Below, one piece after another: positions 12,001 through 22,800 of a stretch of DNA of 64,000 nucleotides. Under the pieces are notes generated by a model that was given only the letters and a program-made list of their open reading frames with translations, was not told where the DNA came from and did not search any database. The DNA lies in assembly GCA_023630585.1 (NCBI GenBank), contig CM042546.1:23510310-23574309 (forward strand), in the 5' to 3' direction. Both the position numbers and the translations under genes were made by a program. The stretch comes from Cranoglanis bouderius. Its lineage: Eukaryota; Chordata; Actinopteri; Siluriformes; Cranoglanididae. Numbering within the stretch: the stretch's first letter is position 1; each line of letters begins with the position of its first letter.

Positions 12001-13892
12001 TGCATTTAGAACATTACCATATATTCTATTACCAGTTATGCAAACCTGACCATGAACCCTATGGTGAGGCAGCACACTAAGGAATGTATAAATGTCTTAT
12101 TTAGTTATTTATCAAATCATGAATTGTTTCAAGTTGTGTTTCTTACCCTTTCATTAGATCTCCAGTGCATCTAACTGTACTGACTACCAGAGCCGAAGAC
12201 TGAACATTCTCTATGAGAGAAGTGATGGCAGTTTTAAGTATGCACACACAGTGAGTGAAATCTATTTGCTGTCTCAGCAGAGAATGCAACTAAAGGCACA
12301 AAATGATGTATTTTCTGTGGTATCATTGCATTTCTGAAATGCTTACATTATTTTTATAAAGTGAAGTTAGCAAGATATACAGTCCCCTCCCAAAGTATTG
12401 AAACGACAAGGACGATTCTTTTGTATTTGCTATATACTGAAGACATTTAGGTTTAACACAACTTAGAACATGGCACCTTGTTTGAACTCACCCATTTTTC
12501 AAGTGATCAAAAATATTGGAACATTTGACTCACAGGTGTTTATTGTTTCCCAGGTGTTTCCTGATAGATTGATTGTTTAAACAATTAATAACTCTGAATG
12601 TCTACTCTTGGTTTGAGCCCTGGGTTTCACCTGTTATGATTGCGTTTGTTGTTGCCTCAAATGTTCTAGAACCAAGGTTAACCTCTACCAAAGTGATGGA
12701 AAGGCCAAATTGTGGAGGAAGTAAGGACCTGCTCATTATCCAAAACATATGAGCTCATCGGTCAAGCATGGTGGAGGTAGTGTCATGGCTTGGGCTTGCA
12801 TGACTGCTTCTGGAATGGGCTCACTAATCTTTATTGATGATGTAACTCACGATGGTAGTAACGGAATGAATTCAGAAATCTACAGAAACATTGTCTGCCA
12901 ATTTACAGAGAAATGTGTTCAGTCTAATTGGGGGGAACTTGGTGATGTCAGTGGGTCGCTGATTGATAGTTATTGTAAGCAAGGATATGCAACCCAATAT
13001 TCAGTATTATTTACTTTAAGCCTATACTTTTGCTCAGCTAAAAATCGAGTGGTCTGGCACCAAAGGTACCATGTTCTAAGTTGTTTAACAAATCTAGATG
13101 TAAATCTGAGGAAATGAACGCTAAATTTCTCATCTATCATATCATATTCATTTTTTGATCTCAGACCCGAATGTCTTCAGTGTAAAACAAAAGTATTGGC
13201 CTTGCTGTTCCAATACTTCTAGAGGGGGTGGTATTATTTCAGAAAGATGCCTCATTGAAATAGAAGGAAATACATTTACTGTCAAATACAATAAAAACTA
13301 GCAATATATCATATTGTTTGATTCTAGGTGAATGCTACAGCTTGTGCTATTCCACGCACCATTATTGCACTTCTAGAAACACATCAAACAAAAGTAAGCT
13401 TACATGTTAATATTCTTTACAAACACACACACACACACACACACACACAGATTAAAAAAAATAATAAATTTAGTTTGTTGCACAGTCATGTTTAGTCACA
13501 ATTATATGAATTTACTTTCTTTGGGTGAATTAATGTCTTTATTACCAGACATTATTTTGATTGTATATAGTAAATAGTATATAAAATAAATATTCATTTT
13601 TAAAAAACCTAACCTATAAAACTTTGCTTATAAAATCAACATTATTTCATTAATACATTTCTGGGAAAAATTGTTTTTAAAGTTAACTGTAAAGATTAAA
13701 ATGAGAATTTATTTTTTTAATTCAATTTTTTTTAATCATCTGTTTTAGGAAGGAACTGTACATGTTCCAGAAGTTTTGCAGCCTTACCTTGGCTTAGAGG
13801 TGATTGAAAAGCCTTCATACACTCCCCTGAAATACATTGGACCAAATCAGCCCAACCGTACACCTCATTCCATTTCTAAAAGCTCCAACTAA
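1070..13892 (+). CDS. sars2: sars2, mitochondrial seryl-tRNA synthetase (5'-partial, 10 exons)
   Basis: Class II aminoacyl-tRNA synthetase that charges mitochondrial tRNA-Ser in the matrix. Exons: 1070-1175, 7491-7538, 8379-8487, 8698-8743, 8878-8965, 9155-9267, 11686-11779, 12158-12250, 13328-13393 and 13749-13892 (TAA). All have AG/GT borders and compatible phases, giving 301 C-terminal residues. The catalytic domain is clear: RLAHVSGHRSYYLRGAGA at the start; GYFMDHAVNLKDLPVR; motif 2 around CSSTCYRAETDTG and LYRVHHFNKVEMFGV; VLDMPTQELGAPAFRKYDIE; SASNCTDYQSRRL; and motif 3 around VNATACAIPRTIIALLE. These match vertebrate SARS2 rather than the cytosolic enzyme. The N-terminal targeting sequence and tRNA-binding arm lie upstream of the window. 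Introns 1, 6 and 8 are filled with Tc1-like elements; no exon is damaged. Confidence 0.96.
1329..2365 (-). mobile_element. Tc1/mariner-like element, TIR 'caaccccaattcc' family
   Basis: TA-flanked on both sides (1327-1328 and 2366-2367), with terminal repeats reading caaccccaattcc at the left and ggaattggggttg at the right. The transposase on the minus strand is broken into three pieces: a WAKAHLKWTEAKCKTVLCSDES block near 2000-2200, then MIWGCISAYGMGS and FQQDNAKPHT near 1750-1980, then a C-terminal piece near 1505-1700. Frameshifts and stops between them make it inactive. A sister copy lies in rrp8 intron 5 (34863-36191). It sits in sars2 intron 1. Confidence 0.85.
2445..2458 (+). promoter_or_regulatory. 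CTCF-type motif (sequence match only)
   Basis: CCACTAGAGGGCAG fits the published vertebrate CTCF core consensus (CCASYAGRKGGCRS) at all 14 positions. It lies in sars2 intron 1 between two Tc1 elements. Occupancy is unknown, and such cores also occur by chance or inside repeats. Confidence 0.4.
2616..2694. repeat. Near-perfect inverted repeat (hairpin), arms about 34 bp
   Basis: The left arm (2616-2651) and right arm (2661-2694) are reverse complements except for two extra A residues in the left arm. A 9-base spacer (tgtgcttgg) separates them. The inner part of the stem is 'gtttccctgtgtga', the outer part an AT-rich run. It lies 22 bp before the next Tc1 element. It could be a miniature fold-back element or simply a recent inverted duplication. 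Confidence 0.8.
2717..4277 (+). mobile_element. Tc1-like transposon, TIR 'cagccgtggccaaaag', broken transposase
   Basis: About 1.56 kb with inverted ends (cagccgtggccaaaagtttt at the left, its complement ending ggccacagctg at the right). The left flank is TA; the right flank is mutated. The plus-strand transposase can be followed in three frames: an N-terminal HTH (TCKETRAAIIALHKKGFTGK), a middle piece with GRPRKSS and FSDESPFRLFG, and a C-terminal piece with FQHDGAPCHKAK and DLNPIENL. Two frameshifts and a stop just after 'DSMPG' inactivate it. The catalytic Asp, Asp and Glu positions are all still visible. It sits in sars2 intron 1. Confidence 0.88.
4347..4421. repeat. (TA)n microsatellite
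   Basis: About 75 bp of uninterrupted TA repeat. It directly abuts the next Tc1 element, consistent with the TA target preference of that superfamily. Confidence 0.95.
4421..6015 (-). mobile_element. Tc1-like transposon, TIR 'gtatctcacaaaagtgagta', broken transposase
   Basis: About 1.6 kb. The ends read gtatctcacaaaagtgagta at the left and a degraded complement near 'gctcacttttgtgaga' at the right. The minus-strand transposase is in three pieces: an N-terminal HTH with RHGRPKKWSARTQHH (5308-5718); the first catalytic block VLWSDETKINLFGSDG with KHGGGSVMVWGCMS (5014-5286); and the C-terminal block VFQHDNDPKHTSK with SPDLNPIEHLWGIL (4664-5044). A small deletion after GTGE and a 12-bp tandem duplication (MYCD repeated) mark the second break. 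It sits in sars2 intron 1. Confidence 0.88.
6015..6072. repeat. TATG/TA microsatellite
   Basis: Mixed tatg and ta repeats immediately downstream of the preceding Tc1 element. Confidence 0.9.
6073..7490. other. sars2 intron 1, remainder: degraded repeats, no gene seen
   Basis: No exon-like sequence. The stretch near 6390-6500 (gattggctgattggataatc) resembles a dispersed fish repeat also seen near 11395-11480 and 16915-17195. The stretch 6785-6960 (ttttctcccaatttgg) looks like the inverted end of the repeat at 17700-17885. Reading frames in both orientations are short and without family resemblance. Confidence 0.45.
7539..8378. other. sars2 intron 2, nothing recognised
   Basis: AT-rich intronic sequence of about 840 bp. 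I see no exon, RNA gene or clear transposon in it. Confidence 0.5.
9287..10851 (+). mobile_element. Tc1-like transposon, TIR 'cagtgctctgaaaaagtatt'
   Basis: TA-flanked, 1.57 kb, ends cagtgctctgaaaaagtatt and (right) aatactttttcacagcactg. A plus-strand transposase starts at the ATG at 9677 (KLKEIPEMMWKKVIEIHQSG), which is the usual Tc1 N-terminal HTH, and is broken within about 50 codons. The last part is open from 10395 to 10643 (NVLEWPSQSLDLNTIEMLW up to KGGATRF), where the usual DLNPIE is altered to DLNTIE. It occupies sars2 intron 6. Confidence 0.88.
10852..11685. other. sars2 intron 6, remainder; dispersed repeat fragment at about 11395-11480
   Basis: The segment 11395-11480 (ctttattaggaacacctg, then ccaatcagccaatcatgtgg) matches the end of a dispersed fish repeat whose opposite orientation is seen at 16915-17195. 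Its superfamily is unresolved. Nothing else is recognised. Confidence 0.4.
12380..13231 (+). mobile_element. Internally deleted Tc1-like element, TIR 'cagtcccct' family
   Basis: TA-flanked, left end cagtcccctcccaaagtatt, right end ccaatacttctagagggggt. The DNA-binding half of the transposase is gone. The middle remains in one frame from 12749 (VKHGGGSVMAWACMTASGMG, then IYRNIV), after which the frame runs into unrelated sequence. It sits in sars2 intron 8 and is the same family as 1-957 and 55470-56694. Confidence 0.82.
13424..13448. repeat. (CA)n microsatellite
   Basis: Short run of about 12 CA units in sars2 intron 9. Confidence 0.9.
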
Positions 13893-15325
13893 CATTCATT
13901 TTACATTACTGTTCATATGCACAGTTGTCTCTATATTTTTTAAAAGCCAGTCAGTGAGTTTTGATCCAGGAAGTGACAGCATCAACACACTTTTTTAAAA
14001 CCAGAATTGTGAGCTCAGCCTGATCTGGGTCGACTGTGCAAGAGCTCTGCTGGAGCCTTGTTTGTATTTGACTCGGCTAATGTGCTGTTTGTTTGTCTCA
14101 AAGTTCTGCTTTTGAGTTTTCACTGCTTTCACTAGGTTTGTGTGATATTGAAAAATGAGCATTCTATCATTTCCGGATTAAGGAGTAGGCGAGGTCGTAA
14201 TAATAGCTGTTAAGTTGGGAACTGGCAATTGCAAAACCTTAGTTAAACATAACAGTGCATAATGTACATGTAGCTGACATTTTTCACTGTTGATCTGCAC
14301 AGTGTTGAGCAGGACAATGCCAGTCAAAAAGAAAAAAAAAAAAGTGAATATCCCAAAGTCAATCCCCACCCCAAACTACAATAACAAATGCAGTGCACTT
14401 AAATATTAACCCTTTACTCCCATAAGAAATGCATTCTCCAGTGTTGTTCTGGAGTGCCTATGCAAAATATGTAATGGTTTGCAGGTCTGGTAATATAGTG
14501 GGCAATAAACATCACTGGATATTGTGGCAATTTAATATTGTGTATGGACAATAATCTCTTTATATCGCACAAGCCTAGTGTGGCCTTTATTTCACATGAA
14601 CCTCAGATCATTACTGACAGTTAAACACAGTTTCACCCATTATGAAAAGGTATGGATTCATACAGTTCTCTAATACAAGCCTGGACTTGTCATATGTACT
14701 TGTATTGGGAAAATATTATTGTGCAAATAAAAATGATCAGGACTGGAAAAAGACACTGAAATCATTTTAACTTCTATTTACTTGGTGATGCATAGTGATA
14801 TTAAAACCCATTCCAGCTGCACTGTTGCTATTTCTGTCTGCTAGTGCATGTGTCAGATATTGTCTTCTGTCATATGAAGAGCAGGTCAATGTGGAATATC
14901 CTCACTTTGTAAATATTGACGAGTGGTCGCTGTGTTCTTAACATATATATTTGTCTAATCCATAACAGCATTAGTCATTTAGTGAATATTCAAGCTGCTA
15001 TATAACATCGTAGCCCCCCATAGCCTTAAGAGGACTGCTTAATTTGTTAGAAATGCTGACTAGAAATGGTAAATACTTGCAACCAAGATGTCATGGGGCA
15101 ATTCAGCCAAAGCATCATTTAAAGGTTTATCACATCTGTCAGCATGTTGTTTATGAGGTCTCCAGGTACAGCTAACCATCCATCCATTTCACTTGATATG
15201 TACAAATTATGTGCAAATTAGTTTGCACATCAGTGTTAATACACTATTGTTTCAGCATTCAGCACTCAATACCATCACACAGGGACCTGTATAGCTTTAT
15301 ATAAACATTTCAGATTCCCACACAT

Positions 15326-15336
<11 letters not shown>
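13893..15336 (+). other. sars2 3' UTR and flank
   Basis: Non-coding sequence after the sars2 stop. AATAAA hexamers occur at 14504-14509 and 14726-14731 and are the likeliest polyadenylation signals. No other gene is seen up to the microsatellite at 15337. Confidence 0.5.
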
Positions 15337-15357
<21 letters not shown>

Positions 15358-15362
15358 GTGTA

Positions 15363-15416
<54 letters not shown>
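15337..15416. repeat. TG/TA compound microsatellite
   Basis: Runs of tgtg and tata directly flank the left end of the transposon that follows. Confidence 0.9.
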
Positions 15417-16138
15417 CAGGTGCATCTCAATAAATTAGAATGTCGTGGAAAAGTTCATTTATTTCAGTAATTCAACTCAAATTGTGAAACTCGTGTATTA
15501 AATAAATTCAATGCACACAGACTGAAGTAGTTTAAGTCTTTGGTTCTTTTAATTGTGATGATTTTGGCTCACATTTAAAAAAAACCACCAATTCACTATC
15601 TCAACAATTTGACACGTCTGTGTGTGGTGGCTCTTGATGCCTTGACCCCAGCCTCAGTCCATTCCTTGTGAAGTTCACTCAAACTCTTGAATCGATTTTG
15701 CTTGACAATCCTCATAAGGCTGCGGTTCTCTCGGTTGGTTGTGCATCTTTTTCTTCCACACTTTTTCCTTCCACTCAACTTTCTGTTAACATGCTTGGAT
15801 ACAGCACTCTGTGAACAGCCAGCTTCTTTGGCAATGAATGTTTGTGGCTTACCTAGTGAACCAAACTGAGAGACCATTTTGAAGGCTCAGGAAACCTTTG
15901 CAGGTGTTTTGAGTTGATTAGCTGATTGGCATGTCACCATATTCTAATTTGTTGAGATAGTGAATTGGTGGGTTTTTGTTAAATGTGAGCCAAAATCATC
16001 ACAATTAAAAGAACCAAAGACTTAAACTACTTCAGTCTGTGTGCATTGAATTTATTTAATACACGAGTTTCACAATTTGAGTTGAATTACTGAAATAAAT
16101 GAACTTTTCCACGACATTCTAATTTACTGAGATGCACC

Positions 16139-16140
<2 letters not shown>
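15417..16140 (-). mobile_element. Internally deleted copy of the 'caggtgcatctcaataaatt' Tc1 family
   Basis: 724 bp with both long terminal repeats (about 190 bp, caggtgcatctcaataaatt at the left and its complement at the right). The centre is deleted: only the first about 90 codons of the transposase remain on the minus strand (15596-15877, MVSQFGSLGKPQTFIAKEAG onward). The frame then ends at the deletion joint. Compared with the full copies at 27468-28975 and 49248-50756 about 785 bp are missing. It could be moved only with transposase supplied by another copy. Confidence 0.92.
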
Positions 16141-16446
<306 letters not shown>

Positions 16447-16452
<6 letters not shown>

Positions 16453-18210
16453 TGCAAGGGGTAAGCCATTGGCAATGTTATATTAATTGACTTAATGTTT
16501 ACAAAAGGTTTTTTTCTGAGTATTCGCAGGGTATTTACACCTTTTGTAAGTGTATTAATATAACATTTGAATTTTTTTTTATTTATTTTTTATTTTTTAT
16601 TTTTTTACTGATGAGTAATCTTCTGAAGAGAGTAAAAAATGTGAATTTTTGCTCCTAACCAAGGGCAAAAATCTCATTTCAGTTTATGTAGGGAAAATAA
16701 ACGACATTTTCTCAAAGAGCATTTCCTGAAGGGGAGATCCAAAGTTGCTGTAGCAAAGCACTGTTAAAAAATACCAAGGACACAGTAATTACTACTAATA
16801 CATTACTACTGTATTAGTAATTACTAATACATATAGAAATACTGTATGTATTTCTGTGGCAATTATATAAATTAAAATTAAAGGGGTTTTTGTTGTTGTT
16901 GTTTTTTTTTTTTACCATTCTGTGTAAATTCTTTTGAGACTTTTGTGTGAAAATCCCAGGAGATTTTTGATTTCACCAGTTTCTGAAAAACTCAATCCAG
17001 CCCATCTGGTACCAATATCCATTCCACAATAAACGTCACAGGGAACACACTTTTCTTCATTCTGATGTTTGATGTGAACATTACTCGAAGTTCTTCACCT
17101 GATTGTTTTTGCATTGTGCTGATGCAACACCATTGGCTGATCACTGCATGAATGTTCAGGTGTAGAGGTGTTCCTAATGAAGTGGATGGGAGTGTAAGTT
17201 GTAGTAAGTTTAGATTAAAATCTTTTGTTAACTGATACTTTGTTTTAAACAAGACGACCGAGAGCTTCAACGTCTTTTCAGCTACTTGACTTAACTTTTA
17301 GCACGTGCACACAGCATTAATCCAACAACTTGTGTCCCTCTCTAAACTGTCCAGTCAGCAACACACAGAACCGGAACCAAAATTATATGTTATCAGGCAT
17401 AATATCACACCTTCCCCTTTTAAAAGTAAGTCACTTTCCTTGGAATTCTCTACTTCTTTAAATTGCTTATTAACTTGCTTTTATGCCAACAATAACATAT
17501 TTTCATAACAATAACACAACAATTGCATAATGACAATTTTTCAATAACCCCCCCCCCCCCCCACAATTTCTCTAGTCCTTGAACCATTCAACAAATTTCA
17601 AAACCGCCTTTCAGGAGGTCTAGCAGTGTGTCTTGGTCTGCAATACTTCCCAGGAGAAAAAGTGACCCCTTTTCTTAGATCTGTGCCTGTTGCAAATTAG
17701 TGTAAAGCCTGTTCAGACGTGGCTTGTCTATGTGAGAAGATGAGCAGAGCAGGCTAGCTCGGTAGTGGACGCAACCGAGGACGGTCTTCCGCCACCCTGA
17801 ATCGAGGCGAGTAGTTGTGCCACCATGGGGGGCCTAATAAGTGTAAGAAATTGGATATGTCAAATTGGGAGAAAAAGGGGGGGGGAAGCATTTTTATAAA
17901 AACCAAAAATACAAACATGTATATAAACGTTTGAACAGCATTTACACCTATTTGCAACAGGCACAAAGACTTAGAGGCAACAATGACCAAGGAATTGTTA
18001 TTGCTGAATGTTCTGTTTTATTCATCAGTGATACAGAAGTTGTAAATGTATTTATAAAGTGTTACATATCTTAGCTACATTTGTAATGCACAACTAAGAC
18101 ATGAATCGTCACAGAACAGAGATTTTTGTCCCCAAAATTTATTTTCTTGTCTCTTCTGCACATTCTTCAAAATGGACTCAATACAAGTCTCCCAGTTCTT
18201 CCTGGTGTGT
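16447..18210. other. Intergenic sars2-med29: dispersed repeat fragments, no gene seen
   Basis: 16915-17195 carries a dispersed fish repeat (tttctgaaaaactcaatcca; tgttcctaatgaagtgga at its end) related to 11395-11480. A poly-C run lies near 17548-17562. 17700-17885 looks like a SINE-like repeat (ttgtgccaccatggggggcc, then aaattgggagaaaaaggggg), tentative. No exon-like sequence is seen. Confidence 0.45.
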
Positions 18211-18280
18211 CTTCTACAGACCACGTCTCTACGGACCACATCTCTACGGACCACGTCTCTACGGACCACATCTCTACAGA
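18211..18280. repeat. 15-bp minisatellite, about 4.7 copies
   Basis: Unit tctctacggaccac(a/g), with alternating final base. It forms a pentapeptide repeat (STDH plus V or I) in one frame of a 155-codon open stretch (18126-18593), but that stretch has no family resemblance and I do not call it a gene. Downstream, 18362-18438 and 18530-18596 look like an imperfect duplication. Confidence 0.8.
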
Positions 18281-18661
18281 CTTTACGTGTCTGTGTTCAG
18301 TTCGAATTTGTTTTGACTTTGACACGATACCACTAACTGCTCATTCTCTATATCATGTTGAAGTGAAATCTGTGTGTGAAAACAGAGGGTTTATTTTTAA
18401 TAGATATCTGAATTTACAAAATAACAGAGCGTATGACATGTCAGAGGACTTTAAGTTTGAAAAGAAACATCAGAATGCTTTGATATTGAATGAGGGACAC
18501 TATGAGGTGGTATACTCTTATTCTAGAGTGAAATCAGTGTGTTTTTTATTTTTAATAAATATCTGCGGTTACAAAATTACACAGAGCACATGATTTTAGT
18601 TTGCAGATTTTATTTATTTATTTGTTTATTTTTCAAAATTATGTTATCAGGCGTATCACAT

Positions 18662-19670
18662 ACTTCTATTGTATGAGGAGGTCTGGAGTGGCAGAGAAGT
18701 ATGTTAGAGTGGTGCAGGATATGTATGAGAGCAGTAGGACAATGGTAAGGTGTGCGGTAGGTGTGGCAGAGGAGTTCACGGTGAAGGTGGGACTGCATCA
18801 AGGATCGGCTCTGAGCCCCTTCTTGTTTGCGGTGGTGATGGACAGGCTGACAGATGAGGTCAGACAGGAATCTCCATGGACTATGATGTTTGCGGATGAC
18901 ATTGTGATCTGTAGTGAGAGCAGGGAGCAGGTGGAGGAAACTAGAGAGGTGGAGGTTTGCTCTGGAGAGAAGAGGAATGAAGGTTAGTCACAGCAAGACA
19001 GAATACATGTGTGTGAATGAGAGGGATCCGAGTGGAACAGTGAGGTTACAGGGAGAAGAGGTAAAGAAGGTGCAGGATTTTAAGTACTTAGGGTCAACAG
19101 TCCAGAGCAACGGGGAGTGTGGAAAAGAGGTGAAGAAGCGTGTGCAGGCAGGTTGGAATGGGTGGAGAAAAGTGTCAGGTCTGTTGTGTGATAAAAGAGT
19201 ACCAGCAAGAATGAAAGGAAAGGTGTACAGGACAGTAGTGAGACCAGCGATGTTGTATGGTTTGGAGACAGTTGCACTGAGGAAAAGACAGGAGGAAGAG
19301 TTAGAGGTAGCAGAGCTGAAGATGTTGAGGTTCTCTTTGGGAGTGACGAGGATGGATAGGATCAGGAATGAGTACATCAGGGGGACAGCACATGTGAGAT
19401 GTTTTGGAGACTAAGTTAGAGAAGCCAGGTTGAGATGGTTTGGACATGTTCAGAGGAGGGAGAGTGAATATATCGGTAAAAGGATGCCGAGGTTAGAGCT
19501 GCCAGGCAGGAGGCCGAGAGGAAGACCAAAGAGGAGGTTTATGGATGTAGTGAAGGAGGACATGAAGGTAGTCGGTCTGAGAGAAGAGGATGCAGGGGAT
19601 AGGGCTAGATGGAGGCAGATGATTCGCTGTGGCGACCCCTGAAGGGAACAGCTGAAAGGAAAAGAAGAAG
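18662..19670 (+). mobile_element. 5'-truncated non-LTR retrotransposon (LINE), RTE-like
   Basis: The C-terminal part of a reverse transcriptase is readable: EKYVRVVQDMYESSRTMVRC, LHQGSALSPFLFAVVMDRL, the catalytic FADD box (TMMFADDIVICSES), then FKYLGSTVQSNGECGKEVKK and a C-terminal tail with RWFGHVQRRESEY and GRPKRR. A frameshift near 18950 and a stop at about 19412 break it. The frame ends at 19642, followed by a very short 3' end and an (AAG)n tail. It is flanked by a direct 12-bp target duplication, ggcgtatcacat (18650-18661 and 19670-19681). The very short 3' UTR suggests an RTE-type clade, which is inference. Confidence 0.88.
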
Positions 19671-19856
19671 GCGTATCACATGCTTCGTTGCATAATAGTC
19701 CAGTAGGTGGTACTGTTGACTTATCGTGTACCAGCGGGCTTAACTCGAAGAAGAAGAAGAAGAAGAAGCAGAAGCGAAACAGCAACGAGGGTCGGAAGAA
19801 GAAAAGATTTTAGTGAATATCTGTGAATACTGAAGCTCCACTCGCTTTTTACAGTA
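19671..19856 (+). promoter_or_regulatory. Probable med29 promoter / 5' UTR
   Basis: About 190 bp between the LINE and the med29 start codon. It contains a CTCF-like core with one mismatch (CCAGTAGGTGGTAC, 19700-19713) and a GAA repeat (about 19747-19769). No TATA box is evident. The transcription start cannot be placed from sequence alone. Confidence 0.4.
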
Positions 19857-22800
19857 ATGTCCCAGCAGCAACAGCCTCCTCCAGCAAACCCACAGGCGGT
19901 ACTTCAGCAGCCTCCACAACAACAACAACAACAACAACAACAACAGCTCAACCAACAGCAGGATTTCGACCCGGTTCATAGGTTTAAAATGCTGATTCCG
20001 CAATTAAAAGAGAGTTTACAGGTTTGCTTATGGCTTTGTTTGTTATATAAACAATATGCTTTACATCAATGTTGGAGTGCATTCGTATTTACAAAGAGAT
20101 TTGTGTAGAAGCACATTAATCATCTTCGACTGCTTTCCTTTTGGGCATTTGTTTCAGAACGTAATGGCCATCGCTTCACAAAACTTTGCACACAATACTG
20201 CAATTGATAACGGAATGTAAGTACACATCGTTTCTTAACTTAAACAAATATAAATCATCTGTATTCAATACATACAGTGGTGCTTGAAACTTTCTGCATA
20301 AATATGACCTAAAACATCATCAGATTTTCACACAAGTCCTAAAAGTAGATAAAGAGACCCCAGTTAAACAAATGAGACAAAAATATTATACTTGGTCATT
20401 TATTTATTAAGGAAAATTGTACAATATTACATATCTGTGAGAGGCTAAAGTATGTGAAGCTCTAGGATTAACAGTTTATTTGAAGGTGAATTTAGAGTCA
20501 GGTGTTTTCAATCAGTGAGATGACAATCAGGTGTGAGAGAGAGAGCCCTGTTTTATTTAAAGAACATGAATATATCAGAGTCTAAATTCTAGGAAAATGT
20601 CAGGACGTCTGTCCATGAACTGAATCAATAGAAGGTGAGTCATGCAGCGAGACAACGACCCTAAACACACAAGTCATTCTAACAGAAATGGTTAAAGAAG
20701 AATAAAGTTAATGTTTTGGAATGGCCAAGTCAAAGTCCTGACCTTAATCCAATAGAAATGTTGTGGAAAGACCTGAAGCAAACAGTTCATGTGAGGAAAC
20801 CCACCAACATCCCAGAGTTTGTAGTTCTGTACTGAGGAACGGGCTAAAATTCCTCCGAGCCGATGTGCAGGACTGATCACCAGTTACCGCTAACGTTTAG
20901 TTGCAGTTATTGCTGCACAAGGGGGTCACACCAGATACTGAAAATACTTTTGCTCTCACAGATATGTAATATTGGATCATTTTCTTCAATAAATAAATGA
21001 CCAAGTTTAATATTTTTGTCTTGTTTATTTAATTGGGTCCTCTTTATCTACTTTTAGGACTTCCGATGTACTGAATCTGATTGTGTTTTAGGTCATATTT
21101 ATGCAGAAATATAGAAAATTCTTAAGGGTTCACAAACTTTCAAGCACCACTGTATGCTTAACAAAGTCGAGTACTTAGTTCTAGTTGTATACCTGCTGGA
21201 AGTCTTTGGGATATACTACAGATGATTTGGGTAACTTATGTTGTCCTGGTTCAGTCTACTTTGTTTCTGTTTTTTATGTTCACAGTAATTAACTGGTTCC
21301 CAAAGTTTTCAAGAGCCATTTTCAGCCCCCTGTGTTAAACGTATAATGGAAAATATTGTCTTTATTGAGAACAAATATAAGTGGCAGGAATTTGCAGTCA
21401 GGGTATGAACATAGCGATAGATAAAGAGGTTGGAGGTTGATGTCTCCAGGTTTTAGTGACATGCATGCCAGTTCCAGTCTTAAGCTGTTCTGAACATGAA
21501 GTCTGTCTGTACTTCGTTTTAGTGCAGTGAGGGCAGAAAAGCCACTCTCACCAAGGTAAGTGTTTGAGGACAGTGAACTTGTGAAGTTGTCTAAAAGTCC
21601 ATCAGTGGTTGTTGTGTTGATGTTCATTTTTTTCAACTCTTCATTTGTGACAGTCTGTTAACTTCTAATGACACAAGTGAAACCCAGCTCATCATATTAC
21701 GTCTTTCTGTCATTGCTTGTTACTGTGAAGTTTTCCTCAACCTCAGTAGATGGGCTTCACTTCGCATTAGACTTTCCTCACCCATCCTTAGTTTTTCTAT
21801 ATTTTTTTCTAACTTTTTAGCTGAACTAAAGTAGATTCTGATTTCTATATTTAACCCAGCTAAGACTGATAAATATCTCCCAATGAAGTGCCATGTTTAA
21901 AAAATTAAGATGATATTAGCTTTATTATATTTTCTGTTACCATGCACTATAAGGGGGTGGCATGGTGTCACAGTGGGTCGCATTGCTACCTTACAGCTCC
22001 AAGTTCCCAGATTTGATCCTGAGACCAGGTTACTGCCTGTGCAGGCTTCCATGTGCCATCCATGTTCACACTTAGTGAAGATGCGTACTGAAGATGAATG
22101 AATGAATGCCTTAGAATGCAGTAGCCCTTACATAAACTTTTTTCCATGCCTTCTAAATGGTGGAGACATTTTTATACAGTTATCTCTGCTTCGATGTGGT
22201 ACTAACCAGTTAATAAAGAATTGATCAGTTAAATTTACGTTGTCTTTGAAACCCATTTCCATCCTGAAATTAAAACACTGCTGTTTCTCATACATGCCTT
22301 AATGATTTTTTCCCTTTATGCATTAACATAACACATCTTTATTAAAGCCAAGACATGTGCCTATTTTAGTTACTTAGTTATTGCCTATTTTCCATTTTAG
22401 AAAGAGTAATGATTCCACAGTTCAGCGATTTGACAAGAGTTTAGAAGAGTTTTACGCCCTCTGCGATCAACTGGAGCTCTGTCTGGTAAACACCAACTAT
22501 CAAATTGCATTTTTAATAAATGTTTATGCAGTATTATAATGACGTATATTATGTAGCATCTTCTTTATAAACAGCTGTTTCATAGCATTTTTCAGAAAAC
22601 TGCATTAATTTGAATTCCATGCAGTGTGTAAAGGCCATTCTGTAGTGATCAGTCTACAGTGATGGACTGCATGTCCGATTAAAAATTGAGTAGATTATTA
22701 TAAAAATGTAGAAAAATTAGTGATACCATGTTAAACTGGTGTCCAGCAGACTAATCCTTTGTGTCTTTTAGCGCCTGGCTCACGAGTGCCTCTCTCAGAG

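Noticed and set aside
18211..18280. Possible CRISPR-like array
   Set aside because: The units are a contiguous 15-bp tandem repeat with no spacers, in a vertebrate genome.
18126..18593. 155-codon open frame with STDHV/STDHI repeats
   Set aside because: The repeat comes from a 15-bp minisatellite. There is no recognisable domain, promoter or splice partner, and the frame ends before the LINE.
21952..22020. tRNA gene
   Set aside because: It has A- and B-box-like words but cannot be folded into a proper cloverleaf by eye, and it carries a repeat tail; it is a SINE head.
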